NCBI RefSeq assembly: GCF_947503875.1
Contig: NZ_CANNFH010000008.1
Span: 1-64,000, forward strand
Direction: 5' to 3'
Origin: an uncultured Polaribacter sp.
GTDB taxonomy: Bacteria > Bacteroidota > Bacteroidia > Flavobacteriales > Flavobacteriaceae
DNA: 64,000 nt
Shown piece after piece: positions 17,681 to 29,698 of the stretch. The notes under the pieces were generated by a model. The model saw nothing but the letters and a program-made list of their open reading frames with translations. It had not been told where the DNA came from and ran no database searches. Both the position numbers and the translations under genes were made by a program. Each line of letters begins with the position of its first letter. The stretch's first letter is position 1.

Positions 17681-18745
17681 ATGTCCTTTAATACTTTCGG
17701 AAATTTATTAAAAGTTACAACCTATGGAGAATCGCATGGAACTGCTATTGGTGGTGTTATAGACGGTTTTCCTGCTGGTTTAAAAATTGATTTTGATGCT
17801 ATTCAAAAAGAGTTGAATCGCAGAAAACCAGGACAATCTAAAATAGTAACACAACGTAAAGAACCAGATACAGTAGAGTTTTTATCTGGTGTATTTGAAG
17901 GTAAAACTACTGGTACATCTATTGGATTTGTGATTAGAAATACAAATCAAAAATCTAAAGACTACAACCATAATACCAATGTATACCGTCCTTCTCATGC
18001 AGATTATACGTATGATCAAAAATATGGTATAAGAGATTATAGAGGTGGTGGTAGAAGTTCTGCAAGAGAAACGGCAAATTGGGTTGTTGCTGGCGCTTTA
18101 GCAAAACAATTAATGAGTGCTATAGATATTAATGCATTTACTTCTTCTGTTGGAAATATTTTTATAGACAAACCCTACCAAGAATTAGATTTCTCTAAAA
18201 CTGAAGACAATATCATTCGTTGCCCTGATGAAACTACTGCAGAAAAAATGATAGAAAAGGTAAAAGAAATTAGAAAAGCTGGCGATACAATTGGCGGTAC
18301 AATTACTTGTGTAGCTAAAAATGTACCTATTGGTTTAGGTGAACCAATTTTTAACAAATTACATGCTGCACTAGGGAGCGCCATGCTTTCTATTAATGCT
18401 GTGAAAGGTTTTGAATTTGGTAGTGGCTTTTGTGGTGCAAAAATGAAAGGCTCTGAGCACAATGATGTTTTTAATGCAGATGGCTCTACGCAATCTAACT
18501 TATCTGGTGGTATACAAGGTGGTATTTCTAATGGAATGGATGTTTATTTTAGAGTAGCCTTTAAACCTGTTGCTACTATAATGACAACACAACAAACCAT
18601 TAACTCTGAAAATGAAGTAACAGAAATTACAGGAAAAGGAAGACATGACCCTTGTGTTGTACCTAGAGCTGTACCTATTGTAGAAGCCATGACCGCTTTA
18701 GTTTTGGCTGACTTTTGGTTACTTAACAAAACAAGAAAAATATAA
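17681..18745 (+). CDS. aroC: Chorismate synthase
   Basis: Last step of the shikimate pathway: FMN-dependent 1,4-elimination of EPSP to chorismate. I take the ATG at 17681 (354 aa, [20 protein letters not shown]); reading further upstream would run through the promoter. All three family signatures are present: [13 protein letters not shown] near residue 13, [20 protein letters not shown] near 120, and [20 protein letters not shown] near 315. It stands alone on the plus strand and converges on the isocitrate dehydrogenase gene across a shared terminator. Confidence 0.97.
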   Translation: MSFNTFGNLLKVTTYGESHGTAIGGVIDGFPAGLKIDFDAIQKELNRRKPGQSKIVTQRKEPDTVEFLSGVFEGKTTGTSIGFVIRNTNQKSKDYNHNTNVYRPSHADYTYDQKYGIRDYRGGGRSSARETANWVVAGALAKQLMSAIDINAFTSSVGNIFIDKPYQELDFSKTEDNIIRCPDETTAEKMIEKVKEIRKAGDTIGGTITCVAKNVPIGLGEPIFNKLHAALGSAMLSINAVKGFEFGSGFCGAKMKGSEHNDVFNADGSTQSNLSGGIQGGISNGMDVYFRVAFKPVATIMTTQQTINSENEVTEITGKGRHDPCVVPRAVPIVEAMTALVLADFWLLNKTRKI

Positions 18746-18755
18746 TTATAAATAT

Positions 18756-18785
18756 AAGGCGAAACTGTAAAGTTTCGCCTTTTTA
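18756..18785. terminator. Bidirectional terminator between aroC and icd
   Basis: AAGGCGAAACT (18756-18766) and AGTTTCGCCTT (18771-18781) pair around GTAA, followed by a T tract on the plus strand. The opposite strand has a weaker U tract. It lies between two convergent genes. Confidence 0.85.
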
Positions 18786-18803
18786 TATAATATAACCTTA
18801 GTT

Positions 18804-20315
18804 TTATTCTCCTTGTCCTAAAGAGAACGCTCTTTTACCATCAAATTCGTATAAGTTTTCGGTTTTAATTACTTGAAAACCCTCTTGATTTAACTTAGAC
18901 AGCAGCGCAATAACTTTTTCAAAATCTACGGCATTGTATATTTTTTCTCCATTAATTTTAGAATCAATATCTACAAATCTACATCTCCAATGGTCTGTAC
19001 AATAGGTTTCTGCCAAACCTTGTGGGTATACTTTTACTCCCCTATTGGTAATCATTTTTAACTCCATCTTAAAAGAATCTAAACTAGAAAGTGCATCTCC
19101 AATTATCTTAGGATCGTTTCCTAGCCAATTTATAAATACATCAACACCTACCAACGTTTGCTTTTCTTCTTTTCTAACATACTTAGGTATAGTAATCTTT
19201 CCATTGCCTTCTGAAAGTTTGCTACTTGGCAATTCTGTAGGAGTTTTCCCTAAATTATCTATAATTTTATCTGCAAACTCACTTGTAGAAACTTTACTTT
19301 TTGAAATATTTTTTTGATAGACATCTGCTGTATGATACCCCTGTTCTAAAGTTACTAACCATGCGTTTTTAATCTTGTCTGCTATTTCTGTTTTACCTAA
19401 ATGACACAACATCATAACAGCTGCATTTAACAATCCAGAAGGATTTGCTATTTTTTGACCTGCAATATCTGGTGCAGAACCATGGATTGCCTCAAACATG
19501 GCTACATTTGTGCCTATGTTTGCTGAACCTGCCATGCCTACAGAGCCGGCAATTTCTGCAGCAATATCAGAAATGATATCTCCATATAAATTAGACGTTA
19601 CAATAACATCGTAATTGTTTGGATTGGCAGCTAACCTTGCAGAACCTATATCTATAATTTGAGAATTACTTTCAATTTCTGGATACTCTAAAGCAATTTC
19701 TTTAAATACATTATGAAACATACCGTCTGTTAATTTCATAATATTATCCTTTACCATACAAGTAACCTTCTTTCTACCATAAGCTCTGGCATATTCAAAA
19801 GCATATCTTACAATTTTCTCACAGCCTGGTCTTGTAATTAATTTTAAACACTGCACTACATCTTGTGTTTGTTGGTGCTCTATACCTGCATATAAATCTT
19901 CTTCATTTTCTCTAATAATTACAACATCCATTCCTGCAAAATTAGTTTCTACATAAGGCGCATAAGCAGTTACTGGTCTTACATTAGCAAACAAGCCTAA
20001 CGATTTTCTTAAAGTAACATTTAAGCTTTTATACCCTTTACCCTGTGGAGTTGTAATAGGAGCCTTTAAAATCAGTTTATTTTTATTTATAGTTTCCCAA
20101 GCACTTTCTTGGATGCCTGCAGAATTTCCAGATAGATAAACTTTTTCTCCAATTTCTATTCGCTCAGGTTTTATATTGGCACCTGCAGCATCTAAAATTT
20201 TTAATGTGGCCTCCATAATTTCAGGCCCAATTCCATCTCCATAAGCTACAGCAACATCTGTTAACTTGCTTAAGTTAGTATTCTGTACTTTTTTATTTTC
20301 TAATGTATTTTCCAT
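18804..20315 (-). CDS. icd: NADP-type isocitrate dehydrogenase, Thermus-like
   Basis: Oxidative decarboxylation of isocitrate to 2-oxoglutarate in the TCA cycle. The 503-residue chain holds a normal beta-decarboxylating dehydrogenase domain (about 18-350): YGDGIGPEIM, LFANVRPVTAYAPYVE, IIRENEEDLYAGIEH, CMVKDNIMKLTDGMF and the NLYGDIISDIAAE metal/substrate segment. A further C-terminal domain (about 390-503, from VGVDVFINWLGNDPKIIG) follows, as in the roughly 500-residue Thermus thermophilus enzyme. E. coli Icd lacks this part. Cofactor preference is inferred from the family, not read from a motif. Confidence 0.93.
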   Translation of the reverse strand: MENTLENKKVQNTNLSKLTDVAVAYGDGIGPEIMEATLKILDAAGANIKPERIEIGEKVYLSGNSAGIQESAWETINKNKLILKAPITTPQGKGYKSLNVTLRKSLGLFANVRPVTAYAPYVETNFAGMDVVIIRENEEDLYAGIEHQQTQDVVQCLKLITRPGCEKIVRYAFEYARAYGRKKVTCMVKDNIMKLTDGMFHNVFKEIALEYPEIESNSQIIDIGSARLAANPNNYDVIVTSNLYGDIISDIAAEIAGSVGMAGSANIGTNVAMFEAIHGSAPDIAGQKIANPSGLLNAAVMMLCHLGKTEIADKIKNAWLVTLEQGYHTADVYQKNISKSKVSTSEFADKIIDNLGKTPTELPSSKLSEGNGKITIPKYVRKEEKQTLVGVDVFINWLGNDPKIIGDALSSLDSFKMELKMITNRGVKVYPQGLAETYCTDHWRCRFVDIDSKINGEKIYNAVDFEKVIALLSKLNQEGFQVIKTENLYEFDGKRAFSLGQGE

Positions 20316-20424
20316 GTTATGAGGTTTTTATCTATGCAAATATTAGAATAATAATTTATATATTTTTATTTATGTTATTTATATAATCCATTAAATAAAT
20401 TTATATATTTAAAAATGGACTAAA

Positions 20425-20456
20425 AAAAAAGTGAAACAATTGTTTCACTTTTTTAA
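20425..20456. terminator. Bidirectional terminator after the DUF3467 gene
   Basis: AAAAAGTGAAACAATTGTTT and the mirrored arm form an almost loopless 14-16 bp palindrome with A and T runs on the two sides, 2 bp past the DUF3467 stop codon and 110 bp upstream of icd. Confidence 0.85.
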
Positions 20457-20458
20457 TT

Positions 20459-20770
20459 TTAGGCTTGACCTGTAGGTCCAAAATTCATTGGCATTGGGGG
20501 TTGTTCATAATCTTTAATCTCACCATTTTGTTGCTCAAACTTGCGTACATTGTCTGCTAATGCTTTTGCTAATCTTTTAGCATGTTGTGGTGTTAAAATT
20601 ATTCTAGACTTTACTTTAGCCTTAGGCACACCTGGCATAATGTTTATAAAATCTACTATAAACTCAGAAACAGAGTGATTGATTATGGCTAGGTTAGAAT
20701 ACGTACCTTCTGCAACCTCTTGATCTAATTCAATATTTAATTGCCCGTCTTTATTTTGATTTTCATCCAT
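20459..20770 (-). CDS. DUF3467 protein
   Basis: A 103-residue cytoplasmic protein of the DUF3467 family, whose function is unknown to me. The core (about 15-90) reads as a beta-rich start (LNIELDQEVAEGTYSNLAII), the conserved HSVSEFIVDFINIMPGVPKA turn and SRIILTPQHAKRLAKALADN. The tail is short and rich in proline and methionine. In Bacteroidota it often lies just downstream of rpoC, as here. A terminator hairpin (20856-20904) separates it from rpoC, so it may have its own promoter or receive read-through. Confidence 0.88.
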   Translation of the reverse strand: MDENQNKDGQLNIELDQEVAEGTYSNLAIINHSVSEFIVDFINIMPGVPKAKVKSRIILTPQHAKRLAKALADNVRKFEQQNGEIKDYEQPPMPMNFGPTGQA

Positions 20771-20855
20771 TTTTTTTTATTTTTTAACTGTTAAAAAGTT
20801 GAATTGTGTAAGGGTCTTTACGCTATCAATTCCTGACTTAGCAGGAAGTACAAAA

Positions 20856-20904
20856 AAAAGTTGAATTGAATTCTGTAAAAATTACAGTAAACAATTCAAC
20901 TTTT
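20856..20904 (-). terminator. Terminator of the rpoBC operon
   Basis: AAAAGTTGAATTG (20856-20868) pairs with 20892-20904, and an inner CTGTAA/TTACAG stem (20873-20878, 20882-20887) extends the hairpin. The minus strand ends in U8. It lies 30 bp past the rpoC stop codon. A smaller TTCCTG/CAGGAA inverted repeat sits at about 20830-20847. Confidence 0.85.
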
Positions 20905-20933
20905 AAATACTTAAACGTTTACACGTTATTTAT

Positions 20934-23900
20934 TTAGAAACTTTGTTCTATCTCGTCTTTTGGTCCAACAATAATCTTATCGTAAGCTCTCATTCCTGTT
21001 CCTGCTGGTATTTTCTTACCTACAATTACATTCTCTTTTAAGCCTTCTAAAGTATCTATTTTACCATTTACAGCTGCCTCATTTAATACTTTTGTGGTTT
21101 CTTGGAAAGAAGCCGCAGAAATAAACGATTTAGTTTGTAATGACGCTCTTGTTATACCTTGTAATACTTGTTCTGCTGTTGCAGGTCTTGCATCTCTTGC
21201 CTCCACTAAGTTCTGATCGTTTCTTTTTAATAAAGAATTCTCATCTCTTAATTGACGTGCAGTAACAATTTGACCCTCTTTTAAGTTTTCAGAATCTCCA
21301 GCATTTTCAACAACTTTCATTCCGTAAATAGCATCATTGTCTTTGATAAAGTCAGTTTTATGAATTAATTGATTCTCTAAGAATAGCGTATCTCCAGAAT
21401 CTATAATTTTAACTTTACGCATCATTTGACGCACAACTACTTCAAAATGTTTATCATTAATCTTTACACCTTGTAAACGATATACCTCTTGTATTTCATT
21501 TACTAAGTATTCCTGCACTGCAGATGGCCCTTTAATTCTTAAGATATCAGAAGGAGTAGTTGCTCCATCAGATAATGGCATCCCTGCTTTAATAAAGTCA
21601 TTTTCTTGAACTAAAATCTGATTAGAAAGTTTTACTAAATACTTGCTAACATCTCCTGTTTTAGATTCAACGATAATTTCTCTATTACCTCTCTTAATTT
21701 TCCCGAAAGAAACTACACCATCAATCTCAGAAACTACAGACGGGTTAGAAGGATTACGTGCTTCAAATAATTCTGTTACACGTGGTAAACCTCCTGTAAT
21801 ATCTCCTGCTTTACCAGATTTTCTTGGTATTTTAACTAAGGTTTTTCCGCTTTCTACAGCCTCACCATCATCTACCATTAAGTGTGCACCTACTGGTAAA
21901 CTGTAAGAACGTAATGCGTTTCCATCAGCATCTTCTATAATTAAAGAAGCAATAATCTTCTTATTTTTAGAATCTGTAATTACTTTTTCTTGGAAACCAG
22001 TTTGTTCATCAATCTCTACAGCATAGTTCATACCTTGCTCTAAATTGTCAAACTTAACTTTACCTCCAAATTCAGAAACAATTACACCGTTAAATGGATC
22101 CCATTGTACAATTACATCTCCTTTCTTAATAGTCTTTCTTTCTTTATCAAAAATAATAGAACCATAAGGAATAATGTTTGTACTCTGTGTAATACCTGTT
22201 TTCTTATCTGTAATTTTAATCTCTGCAGTTCTGGAAATTACGATGTCAACATCATTTCCATCGTTATCTTTTCCTACTACAGTTCTTAAATCTTCAATAT
22301 TTACATTACCATCAAACTTAGCTATTAACTTGTTGTCTTCTGATATGTTACCTGCAACCCCACCAACGTGGAATGTACGTAATGTTAATTGTGTGCCTGG
22401 CTCTCCAATAGATTGTGCTGCAATTACACCAACTGCTTCACCAATTTGTACTTTGTTAAGGGTAGATAAACTCTGGCCGTAACATTTTGCACAAATACCT
22501 TTTGTAGACTCACATGTTAATGGAGATCTTACTTCTATGCTGTCTAAACCAGATTGATCAACTGCTGTTGCCAATTGGAAAGTAATACGCTCGTTTGCTT
22601 TTAAAATTACTTCACCAGTTACTGGGTGATAAACATTGTTTAAAGAAACTCTACCTTCAATTCTGTCTGCTAAAGATTCTACAATCTCATCGTTTTTCTT
22701 TAATGGAGCAACTTCTAAACCTCTTAAAGTTCCACAATCTTCTTCGTTAATAATAACATCTTGAGAAACATCTACCAATCTACGTGTTAAGTAACCTGCA
22801 TCTGCCGTTTTTAAGGCGGTATCTGCCAATCCTTTACGCGCACCGTGTGTAGAAATAAAGTATTCTAAAATTGATAAACCTTCCTTAAAGTTAGATAAAA
22901 TTGGGTTTTCAATAATTTCTCCACCACCTGCAGTAGATTTTTTAGGTTTTGCCATTAATCCACGCATACCTGTTAACTGACGAATCTGTTCTTTAGAACC
23001 CCTTGCACCAGAATCAAGCATCATGTATACTGAGTTAAAACCTTGTTGGTCTTCACGCAAACGCTTCATAGATAATTCTGTTAATTGATTGTTGGTTCTT
23101 CCCCAAATATCAATTACCTGATTGTAACGCTCTTTTTGCGTTAACATACCCATGTTATAATTTCCTACAATTACATCCACCTCTTTGTTGGCTTCATTAA
23201 TCATAGTTTGCTTTTCTTTAGGAATAATAATATCTCCTAATGAGAATGATAAACCACCTTGAAAAGCGAATTTATACCCCATATTTTTAATTTCATCTAA
23301 GAAAGCACCTGTTGTAGGAATATCTGTAGCTTTTAAAATACCACCAATAATTCCTCTTAAGTTTTTCTTAGTTAAAACTTCGTTGATATAACCAGCAGCA
23401 GCAGGAACTTTTTCGTTAAATAAAACTCTACCCACAGTAGTTTTTATAATTTTAGTTACTTGCTCTCCATTCTCGTCTATATCTTGTGTTCTTACTTTAA
23501 TACCCGCATTTAAGTCTACCATTTCTTCGTTAAAAGCAATAGTTACTTCTTCTGGTGAATAAAAAGTTAATCCTTCTCCTTTAATTTTAACTTCTGGAGT
23601 AGAAATTCTTTCCTTAGTCATGTAGTATAAACCAAGTACCATATCCTGAGAAGGAACTGTTACTGGTGCACCATTTGCAGGGTTTAAGATATTATGAGAA
23701 GCTAACATTAATAATTGCGCTTCTAAAATAGCCTCTGGTCCTAATGGTAAGTGAACCGCCATTTGATCTCCATCAAAATCGGCATTAAATGCAGAACACG
23801 CTAATGGGTGTAACTGTATTGCTTTACCTTCAATTAATTTTGGTTGAAATGCTTGTATACCAAGTCTGTGTAAAGTAGGTGCTCTGTTTAATAAAACAGG

Positions 23901-25208
23901 ATGTCCTTTAATTACGTTTTCTAAAATATCCCAAACAACTGGTTCTTTTCTATCTATTATTTTCTTTGCAGATTTTACAGTTTTTACAATACCTCTTTCA
24001 ATTAGTTTTCTAATTACAAATGGCTTGTACAACTCTGCTGCCATATCTTTTGGCAATCCACATTCAGACAATTTCATTTCTGGTCCAACAACAATTACAG
24101 AACGTGCAGAATAATCAACACGTTTCCCTAATAAGTTCTGACGGAAACGACCTTGTTTACCTTTTAATGAATCTGATAAAGATTTTAAAGGTCTGTTAGA
24201 TTCTGTTTTTACTGCAGACGATTTACGTGTGTTGTCAAATAAAGAATCTACAGATTCTTGTAACATACGCTTTTCGTTACGCAAAATAACTTCTGGAGCC
24301 TTGATTTCAACTAACCTTTTTAAACGGTTGTTTCTAATAATAACCCTTCTATATAAATCATTTAAATCTGAAGTTGCAAAACGACCACCATCTAATGGAA
24401 CTAACGGACGTAATTCTGGTGGAATTACTGGTACCGCCTTCATAATCATCCATTCTGGATTATTTTCTCTATTTTTCTGAGAATCTCTAAATGCTTCAAC
24501 AACATTTAAACGCTTTAATGCTTCAGTTTTACGTTGTTTAGACGTTTCTGTATTTGCTTTGTGTCTTAATTCAAAAGATAACGACTCTAAATCGATGCGA
24601 GCTAATAAATCTATCAGGCACTCTGCACCCATTTTAGCGATAAACTTGTTTGGGTCAGAATCTTCTAAATATTGATTTTCCTGTGGAATTTCATCAACAA
24701 TGTCTAAATATTCTTCTTCCGTTAAGAAATCCATTTTCTGTAATGGTTCTCCTTCAGGATTTTTTGCAACACCGGGTTGAATTACTACGTAACGCTCGTA
24801 GTAAATAATCATATCTAACTTTTTAGATGGTAAACCTAAAAGGTATCCCATTTTGTTAGGTAATGATCTAAAGTACCAAATATGAGCAACAGGCACCACT
24901 AAATTAATGTGTCCTACTCTATCTCTACGTACTTTCTTTTCTGTAACTTCTACACCACATCTGTCACAAACAATACCTTTGTAACGTATTCTTTTATACT
25001 TACCACAAGCACATTCATAATCCTTTACAGGACCAAAAATACGCTCACAAAATAAACCATCACGCTCTGGCTTGTGCGTACGATAGTTTATCGTTTCTGG
25101 TTTTAAAACTTCACCTTTAGAGATTTCTAAAATCGCTTCTGGAGATGATAAACCAATAGATATTTTGTTAAACTTTTTTACAGTGTACTTCTCTTGTTTT
25201 CTTGCCAT
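20934..25208 (-). CDS. rpoC: DNA-directed RNA polymerase subunit beta'
   Basis: Catalytic-centre subunit of RNA polymerase. I start at the ATG at 25208 (1424 aa, [20 protein letters not shown]), because the 16 extra in-frame codons upstream come from the heptamer-repeat spacer. The N-terminal zinc site (CACGKY then VCDRCGVEV), the active-site [15 protein letters not shown] with its three Mg-binding Asp, the second zinc site ([14 protein letters not shown]) and the trigger-loop region [13 protein letters not shown] are intact. The length is typical of Bacteroidota. It is the last large gene of the operon and ends in a strong terminator. Confidence 0.98.
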   Translation of the reverse strand: MARKQEKYTVKKFNKISIGLSSPEAILEISKGEVLKPETINYRTHKPERDGLFCERIFGPVKDYECACGKYKRIRYKGIVCDRCGVEVTEKKVRRDRVGHINLVVPVAHIWYFRSLPNKMGYLLGLPSKKLDMIIYYERYVVIQPGVAKNPEGEPLQKMDFLTEEEYLDIVDEIPQENQYLEDSDPNKFIAKMGAECLIDLLARIDLESLSFELRHKANTETSKQRKTEALKRLNVVEAFRDSQKNRENNPEWMIMKAVPVIPPELRPLVPLDGGRFATSDLNDLYRRVIIRNNRLKRLVEIKAPEVILRNEKRMLQESVDSLFDNTRKSSAVKTESNRPLKSLSDSLKGKQGRFRQNLLGKRVDYSARSVIVVGPEMKLSECGLPKDMAAELYKPFVIRKLIERGIVKTVKSAKKIIDRKEPVVWDILENVIKGHPVLLNRAPTLHRLGIQAFQPKLIEGKAIQLHPLACSAFNADFDGDQMAVHLPLGPEAILEAQLLMLASHNILNPANGAPVTVPSQDMVLGLYYMTKERISTPEVKIKGEGLTFYSPEEVTIAFNEEMVDLNAGIKVRTQDIDENGEQVTKIIKTTVGRVLFNEKVPAAAGYINEVLTKKNLRGIIGGILKATDIPTTGAFLDEIKNMGYKFAFQGGLSFSLGDIIIPKEKQTMINEANKEVDVIVGNYNMGMLTQKERYNQVIDIWGRTNNQLTELSMKRLREDQQGFNSVYMMLDSGARGSKEQIRQLTGMRGLMAKPKKSTAGGGEIIENPILSNFKEGLSILEYFISTHGARKGLADTALKTADAGYLTRRLVDVSQDVIINEEDCGTLRGLEVAPLKKNDEIVESLADRIEGRVSLNNVYHPVTGEVILKANERITFQLATAVDQSGLDSIEVRSPLTCESTKGICAKCYGQSLSTLNKVQIGEAVGVIAAQSIGEPGTQLTLRTFHVGGVAGNISEDNKLIAKFDGNVNIEDLRTVVGKDNDGNDVDIVISRTAEIKITDKKTGITQSTNIIPYGSIIFDKERKTIKKGDVIVQWDPFNGVIVSEFGGKVKFDNLEQGMNYAVEIDEQTGFQEKVITDSKNKKIIASLIIEDADGNALRSYSLPVGAHLMVDDGEAVESGKTLVKIPRKSGKAGDITGGLPRVTELFEARNPSNPSVVSEIDGVVSFGKIKRGNREIIVESKTGDVSKYLVKLSNQILVQENDFIKAGMPLSDGATTPSDILRIKGPSAVQEYLVNEIQEVYRLQGVKINDKHFEVVVRQMMRKVKIIDSGDTLFLENQLIHKTDFIKDNDAIYGMKVVENAGDSENLKEGQIVTARQLRDENSLLKRNDQNLVEARDARPATAEQVLQGITRASLQTKSFISAASFQETTKVLNEAAVNGKIDTLEGLKENVIVGKKIPAGTGMRAYDKIIVGPKDEIEQSF

Positions 25209-25219
25209 GTCTTTTATAT

Positions 25220-25296
25220 AGTCTTCAGTCTTCAGTTGGCAGCCTTCAGTATGCAAAACTCTATAGAGTTAATGCTTACTGCAGACTGCTTTACTG
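25220..25296. repeat. Degenerate heptamer tract between rpoC and rpoB
   Basis: Eleven consecutive 7-mers fill most of the 103-bp spacer: AGTCTTC twice, AGTTGGC, AGCCTTC, AGTATGC, AAAACTC, TATAGAG, TTAATGC, TTACTGC, AGACTGC, TTTACTG. The phase is kept although the bases change, including a palindromic middle (CTCTATAGAG). It lies inside a transcribed operon. Confidence 0.75.
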
Positions 25297-25311
25297 CCCA
25301 CTATTAAAATT

Positions 25312-28300
25312 TTATTCTTCTAATCTAACGTCTAAACCTAAACCTTTCAGTTCATGCATTAATACGTTAAATGATTCTGGTAAACCTGGTTCTGGCATAG
25401 ACTCACCTTTAACAATACTTTCGTATGTTTTAGCTCTACCCATTACATCATCAGATTTTACAGTTAAGATTTCTCTTAAGATACTAGATGCTCCATATGC
25501 CTCTAGTGCCCAAACTTCCATCTCTCCAAAACGCTGACCACCAAACTGTGCTTTACCACCTAATGGTTGTTGTGTAATTAATGAGTATGGTCCAATAGAA
25601 CGCGCGTGCATTTTATCTTCAATCATGTGCCCTAACTTAATCATATAAATGATACCAACTGTTGCTGGTTGATCGAAACGTTTTCCTGTTCCACCATCAT
25701 ATAAATAAGTATGTCCAAATCTTGGTACACCAGCTTCATCTGTTATCCCATTAATCTGGTCTAAAGATGCTCCATCAAAAATTGGTGTAGCATATTTAGT
25801 GTTTAATTTTTGACCTGCCCAACCAAGAACAGTTTCATAAATTTGACCAATGTTCATACGAGATGGTACACCTAATGGATTCAATACAATATCTACTGGA
25901 GTTCCGTCTTCTAAGAAAGGCATATCTTCTGCTCTTACAATACGTGCAACAATACCTTTGTTACCATGACGTCCTGCCATTTTATCACCTACTTTTAACT
26001 TACGTTTTTTAGCGATGTAAATTTTAGCTAATTTTAAAATTCCTGCTGGCAATTCATCTCCAACTGAAATTGTAAATTTCTGACGTCTTAAAGAACCTTG
26101 TAAATCATTTACCTTAATCTTATAGTTATGTACTAATTCTCCAACTAACGAATTTAATTCGCTATCTGTAGTCCAAGAACCTGTTAAGTGCACATAGTCG
26201 TCTACAGAGTTTAACATCTTAAGCGTGTACTTTTTACCTTTTGGTAAAACTTCTTCTCCTAAATCATTAAATACTCCTTGTGATGTTTTTCCACTGATTA
26301 AGTTGAATAATTTTTCAATTAATTCATCTTTTAAGCCTTCAAACTTAGAAATAAAAGAGTGTTCTAATTTAGCTACTGCTTCCTTATCTCTAATTCTCTT
26401 ATTTTTATCTTTAACGGCTCTTCTAAATAATTTCTTATCAATTACTACACCTCTTAATGATGGCGAAGCTTTTAAAGATGCATCTTTTACATCACCAGCT
26501 TTATCACCAAAAATGGCACGTAATAATTTTTCTTCTGGAGTTGGATCAGACTCTCCTTTTGGTGTAATTTTACCAATTAAGATATCACCAGGATTTACTT
26601 CTGCTCCAATTCTAATCATTCCATTTTCATCTAAATCTTTTGTAGCTTCTTCAGAAACGTTAGGTATATCGTTAGTTAACTCTTCAGTTCCTAATTTTGT
26701 ATCTCTAACATCTAAAGAATACTCATCAATATGAATAGATGTAAATATATCTTCACGAACAACTTTTTCAGAAATTACAATCGCATCCTCAAAGTTATAC
26801 CCTTTCCAAGGCATAAAGGCTACTTTCATATTTCTACCTAAAGCTAATTCTCCTTTTTGTGTTGCATAACCTTCACAAAGTACTTGTCCTTCTGCAACTC
26901 TATCACCTTTTTCTACAATAGGTTTTAAGTTGATAGATGTACCTTGGTTGGTTTTTCTAAATTTAATTAAGTTGTAAGACACTTCATCAGAATCAAAACT
27001 TACTAGTTTTTCTTCTTCTGTTCTATCGTACTTAATTGTAATTTTATTGGCATCAACATAAGTTACTTCACCATTTCCTTCTGCATTAATTAAAATACGA
27101 GAATCTTTGGCTACCCTTCTTTCTAAACCAGTTCCTACAATAGGAGATTCTGGTCTTAATAAAGGTACTGCTTGACGCATCATGTTAGATCCCATCAATG
27201 CACGGTTTGCATCATCATGCTCCAAGAAAGGAATTAAAGATGCCGAAATTGAAGCAATCTGGTTAGGCGCAACATCCATATATTGAATATCTTGTGGCGT
27301 AACTACAGGGAAATCTCCTTCTTCACGCGCAATAACTCTATCCAATACAATAGCTCCATCTCCTTTAAGTTCTAGGTTAGATTGGGCAATTTTCATACCT
27401 TCTTCTTCTTCTGCACTTAAATAAATTGGCTCTTCTGATGCCACAACACCGTCATTAACTTTTCTATAAGGTGTCTCAATGAACCCTAAATTATTCACTT
27501 TCGCAAATACAGAAAGTGAAGAAATTAAACCAATGTTTGGTCCTTCAGGAGTTTCAATAGGACAAAGACGACCATAATGTGTATAATGCACATCACGAAC
27601 CTCAAAACCTGCTCTCTCTCTAGATAAACCTCCAGGTCCTAATGCAGACAATCTACGTTTGTGCGTAATTTCTGCTAAAGGATTGGTTTGATCCATGAAC
27701 TGAGATAATTGATTCGTTCCGAAGAAAGAATTAATTACTGATGATAATGTTTTCGCATTAATCAAGTCAATTGGTGTAAATACTTCGTTATCACGAACAT
27801 TCATACGCTCACGAATTGTTCTAGCCATACGTGCTAAACCGACTCCAAATTGTCCTGCCAATTGCTCACCCACTGTTCTAACTCTACGATTAGATAAGTG
27901 ATCAATATCATCTACTTCTGCCTTAGAATTAATTAACTCAATTAAATATTTAATAATCGTTATAATATCTAATTTGGTTAATACTTTTTGATCTATAGGC
28001 TCATTTAATTGAAGTTTAGTGTTCATTCTAAAACGCCCAACTTCTCCTAAATTATATCTTTGTTCAGAAAAGAATAACTTATCTATAATACCTCTTGCAG
28101 TTTCCTCATCTGGCGGTTCTGCATTACGTAGTTGTCTATAAATATGTTCTACTGCCTCTTTTTCTGAATTCGTAGGATCTTTTTGTAATGTGTTATGAAT
28201 AATTGCATAATCAGCTAGGTGATTATCTTCTTTATGAAGCAAAACAGTTTTTGCCCCTGCATCAATTATTTCATCTATATGTTCTTTTTCTAAAATTGTA

Positions 28301-29121
28301 TCTCTATCAAAAACAATTTCGTTTCTTTCTATAGAAACTACTTCTCCAGTATCTTCATCTACAAAATCTTCATACCAAGTTTTTAAAACTCTAGCAGCTA
28401 ATTTTCTTCCTAATACTTTCTTTAATCCAGCTTTAGAAACTTTTACTTCTTCTGCAAGATCAAAAATTTCTAAAATATCTTTATCTCTTTCAAAGCCAAT
28501 AGCTCTAAATAAAGTAGTAACAGGTAATTTTTTCTTTCTATCAATATAAGCATACATTACTTGATTGATATCGGTAGCAAATTCAATCCAAGAACCTTTA
28601 AAAGGAATTACTCTTGCTGAATATAATTTTGTACCGTTTGCGTGGAAAGATTGTCCAAAAAATACACCAGGAGACCTGTGTAATTGAGAAACTACCACAC
28701 GCTCTGCACCATTTATTACAAAGGTACCCGAGTTAGTCATATATGGAATTGTACCTAAATAAACATCTTGTACAATTGTTTCGAAATCTTCATGCTCTGG
28801 ATCTGTACAGTACAGTTTTAAACGTGCTTTTAAGGGCACACTGTGTGTAAGACCTCTTTCTATACATTCTTGGATAGAATACCTTGGTGGATCTACAAAG
28901 TAGTCTAAGAATTCTAAAACGAATTGATTTCTTGTATCTGTAATTGGAAAGTTATCCATAAAGGTTTTATACAAACCTTCTTCGCCTCTTTCTTCTGCCT
29001 TAGTTTGAAGTTGGAAAAAATCTTGAAAAGACTTAACCTGAATATCCAAAAAGTCTGGATATTCTTTTATCATTTGAGAAGTTGCGAAATTGATTCTTTC
29101 AGTAGTGTTTTTCGTTGCCAA
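25312..29121 (-). CDS. rpoB: DNA-directed RNA polymerase subunit beta
   Basis: Second largest RNA polymerase subunit, 1269 residues, within the normal range for Bacteroidota. The rifampicin pocket reads [20 protein letters not shown]: the residues equivalent to E. coli Asp516, His526 and Ser531 are present, so there is no sign of resistance. [19 protein letters not shown] near 1040 and the C-terminal [20 protein letters not shown], which contacts beta', are intact. It sits between rplL and rpoC. Two hairpins lie in the upstream spacer and a heptamer tract downstream. Confidence 0.98.
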   Translation of the reverse strand: MATKNTTERINFATSQMIKEYPDFLDIQVKSFQDFFQLQTKAEERGEEGLYKTFMDNFPITDTRNQFVLEFLDYFVDPPRYSIQECIERGLTHSVPLKARLKLYCTDPEHEDFETIVQDVYLGTIPYMTNSGTFVINGAERVVVSQLHRSPGVFFGQSFHANGTKLYSARVIPFKGSWIEFATDINQVMYAYIDRKKKLPVTTLFRAIGFERDKDILEIFDLAEEVKVSKAGLKKVLGRKLAARVLKTWYEDFVDEDTGEVVSIERNEIVFDRDTILEKEHIDEIIDAGAKTVLLHKEDNHLADYAIIHNTLQKDPTNSEKEAVEHIYRQLRNAEPPDEETARGIIDKLFFSEQRYNLGEVGRFRMNTKLQLNEPIDQKVLTKLDIITIIKYLIELINSKAEVDDIDHLSNRRVRTVGEQLAGQFGVGLARMARTIRERMNVRDNEVFTPIDLINAKTLSSVINSFFGTNQLSQFMDQTNPLAEITHKRRLSALGPGGLSRERAGFEVRDVHYTHYGRLCPIETPEGPNIGLISSLSVFAKVNNLGFIETPYRKVNDGVVASEEPIYLSAEEEEGMKIAQSNLELKGDGAIVLDRVIAREEGDFPVVTPQDIQYMDVAPNQIASISASLIPFLEHDDANRALMGSNMMRQAVPLLRPESPIVGTGLERRVAKDSRILINAEGNGEVTYVDANKITIKYDRTEEEKLVSFDSDEVSYNLIKFRKTNQGTSINLKPIVEKGDRVAEGQVLCEGYATQKGELALGRNMKVAFMPWKGYNFEDAIVISEKVVREDIFTSIHIDEYSLDVRDTKLGTEELTNDIPNVSEEATKDLDENGMIRIGAEVNPGDILIGKITPKGESDPTPEEKLLRAIFGDKAGDVKDASLKASPSLRGVVIDKKLFRRAVKDKNKRIRDKEAVAKLEHSFISKFEGLKDELIEKLFNLISGKTSQGVFNDLGEEVLPKGKKYTLKMLNSVDDYVHLTGSWTTDSELNSLVGELVHNYKIKVNDLQGSLRRQKFTISVGDELPAGILKLAKIYIAKKRKLKVGDKMAGRHGNKGIVARIVRAEDMPFLEDGTPVDIVLNPLGVPSRMNIGQIYETVLGWAGQKLNTKYATPIFDGASLDQINGITDEAGVPRFGHTYLYDGGTGKRFDQPATVGIIYMIKLGHMIEDKMHARSIGPYSLITQQPLGGKAQFGGQRFGEMEVWALEAYGASSILREILTVKSDDVMGRAKTYESIVKGESMPEPGLPESFNVLMHELKGLGLDVRLEE

Positions 29122-29182
29122 AAGAGAATATTTTTTTGATTAAAATCTAAATTAAAATAAAGAACGAATATATACACAAAAT

Positions 29183-29262
29183 GGTTTAGGACTAAAAACT
29201 TACGTTCCTAGATCCTAAACCTATATTTGTTTCCCCGAATTTCGAATAAAATCGAAAGCGGG
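29183..29262 (-). promoter_or_regulatory. Two hairpins in the rplL-rpoB spacer
   Basis: Downstream of rplL (minus strand) a hairpin pairs CCCG at 29234-29237 with CGGG at 29259-29262 and TTTCGA at 29240-29245 with TCGAAA at 29252-29257. A second pairs GGTTTAGGA (29183-29191) with TCCTAAACC (29213-29221). Neither has a U tract. They could be RNA processing or attenuation sites that lower rpoBC relative to rplJL, as in E. coli. That role is inference. Confidence 0.5.
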
Positions 29263-29271
29263 AGTAAAAGC

Positions 29272-29649
29272 TTACTTAAGCTCTACCTCAGCTCCAGCTT
29301 CCTCTAAAGATGCTTTAAGACCTTCAGCCTCATCTTTAGTTACACCTTCTTTAACTGCTGCAGGAGCGCTATCTACGATACCTTTAGCTTCTTTTAATCC
29401 TAAACCAGTTAATTCTTTAACTAATTTTACAACCGCTAGTTTAGAACCACCTGCTGCTTTTAAGATTACATCAAATTCAGTTTGCTCATCAGCTCCACCT
29501 GCATCACCACCACCTGCTGGTCCTGCTACTGCTACTGCTGCTGCTGCTGGCTCAATACCATACTCATCTTTTAAAATAGTAGCTAATTCATTAACTTCTT
29601 TTACTGTTAAGTTAACTAATTGCTCTGCGAAATCTTTTAATTCTGCCAT
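29272..29649 (-). CDS. rplL: 50S ribosomal protein L7/L12
   Basis: Stalk protein that recruits translational GTPases. 125 residues: an N-terminal dimerisation helix pair ([20 protein letters not shown]), an alanine/glycine-rich hinge ([20 protein letters not shown], about 35-55) and the C-terminal domain with [20 protein letters not shown] and the closing GAEVELK. It follows rplJ by 49 bp and is the last ribosomal gene before rpoB. Confidence 0.98.
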   Translation of the reverse strand: MAELKDFAEQLVNLTVKEVNELATILKDEYGIEPAAAAVAVAGPAGGGDAGGADEQTEFDVILKAAGGSKLAVVKLVKELTGLGLKEAKGIVDSAPAAVKEGVTKDEAEGLKASLEEAGAEVELK

Positions 29650-29698
29650 TTTAATTGTTTTTAATAATTTGTTTATTATAGTTTATTTGTGCGCGTAA

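Noticed and set aside
26225..26734. 169-residue reading frame antisense to rpoB
   Set aside because: Long shadow frames are common opposite AT-rich conserved genes; low-complexity Ser/Leu content and no homology pattern.
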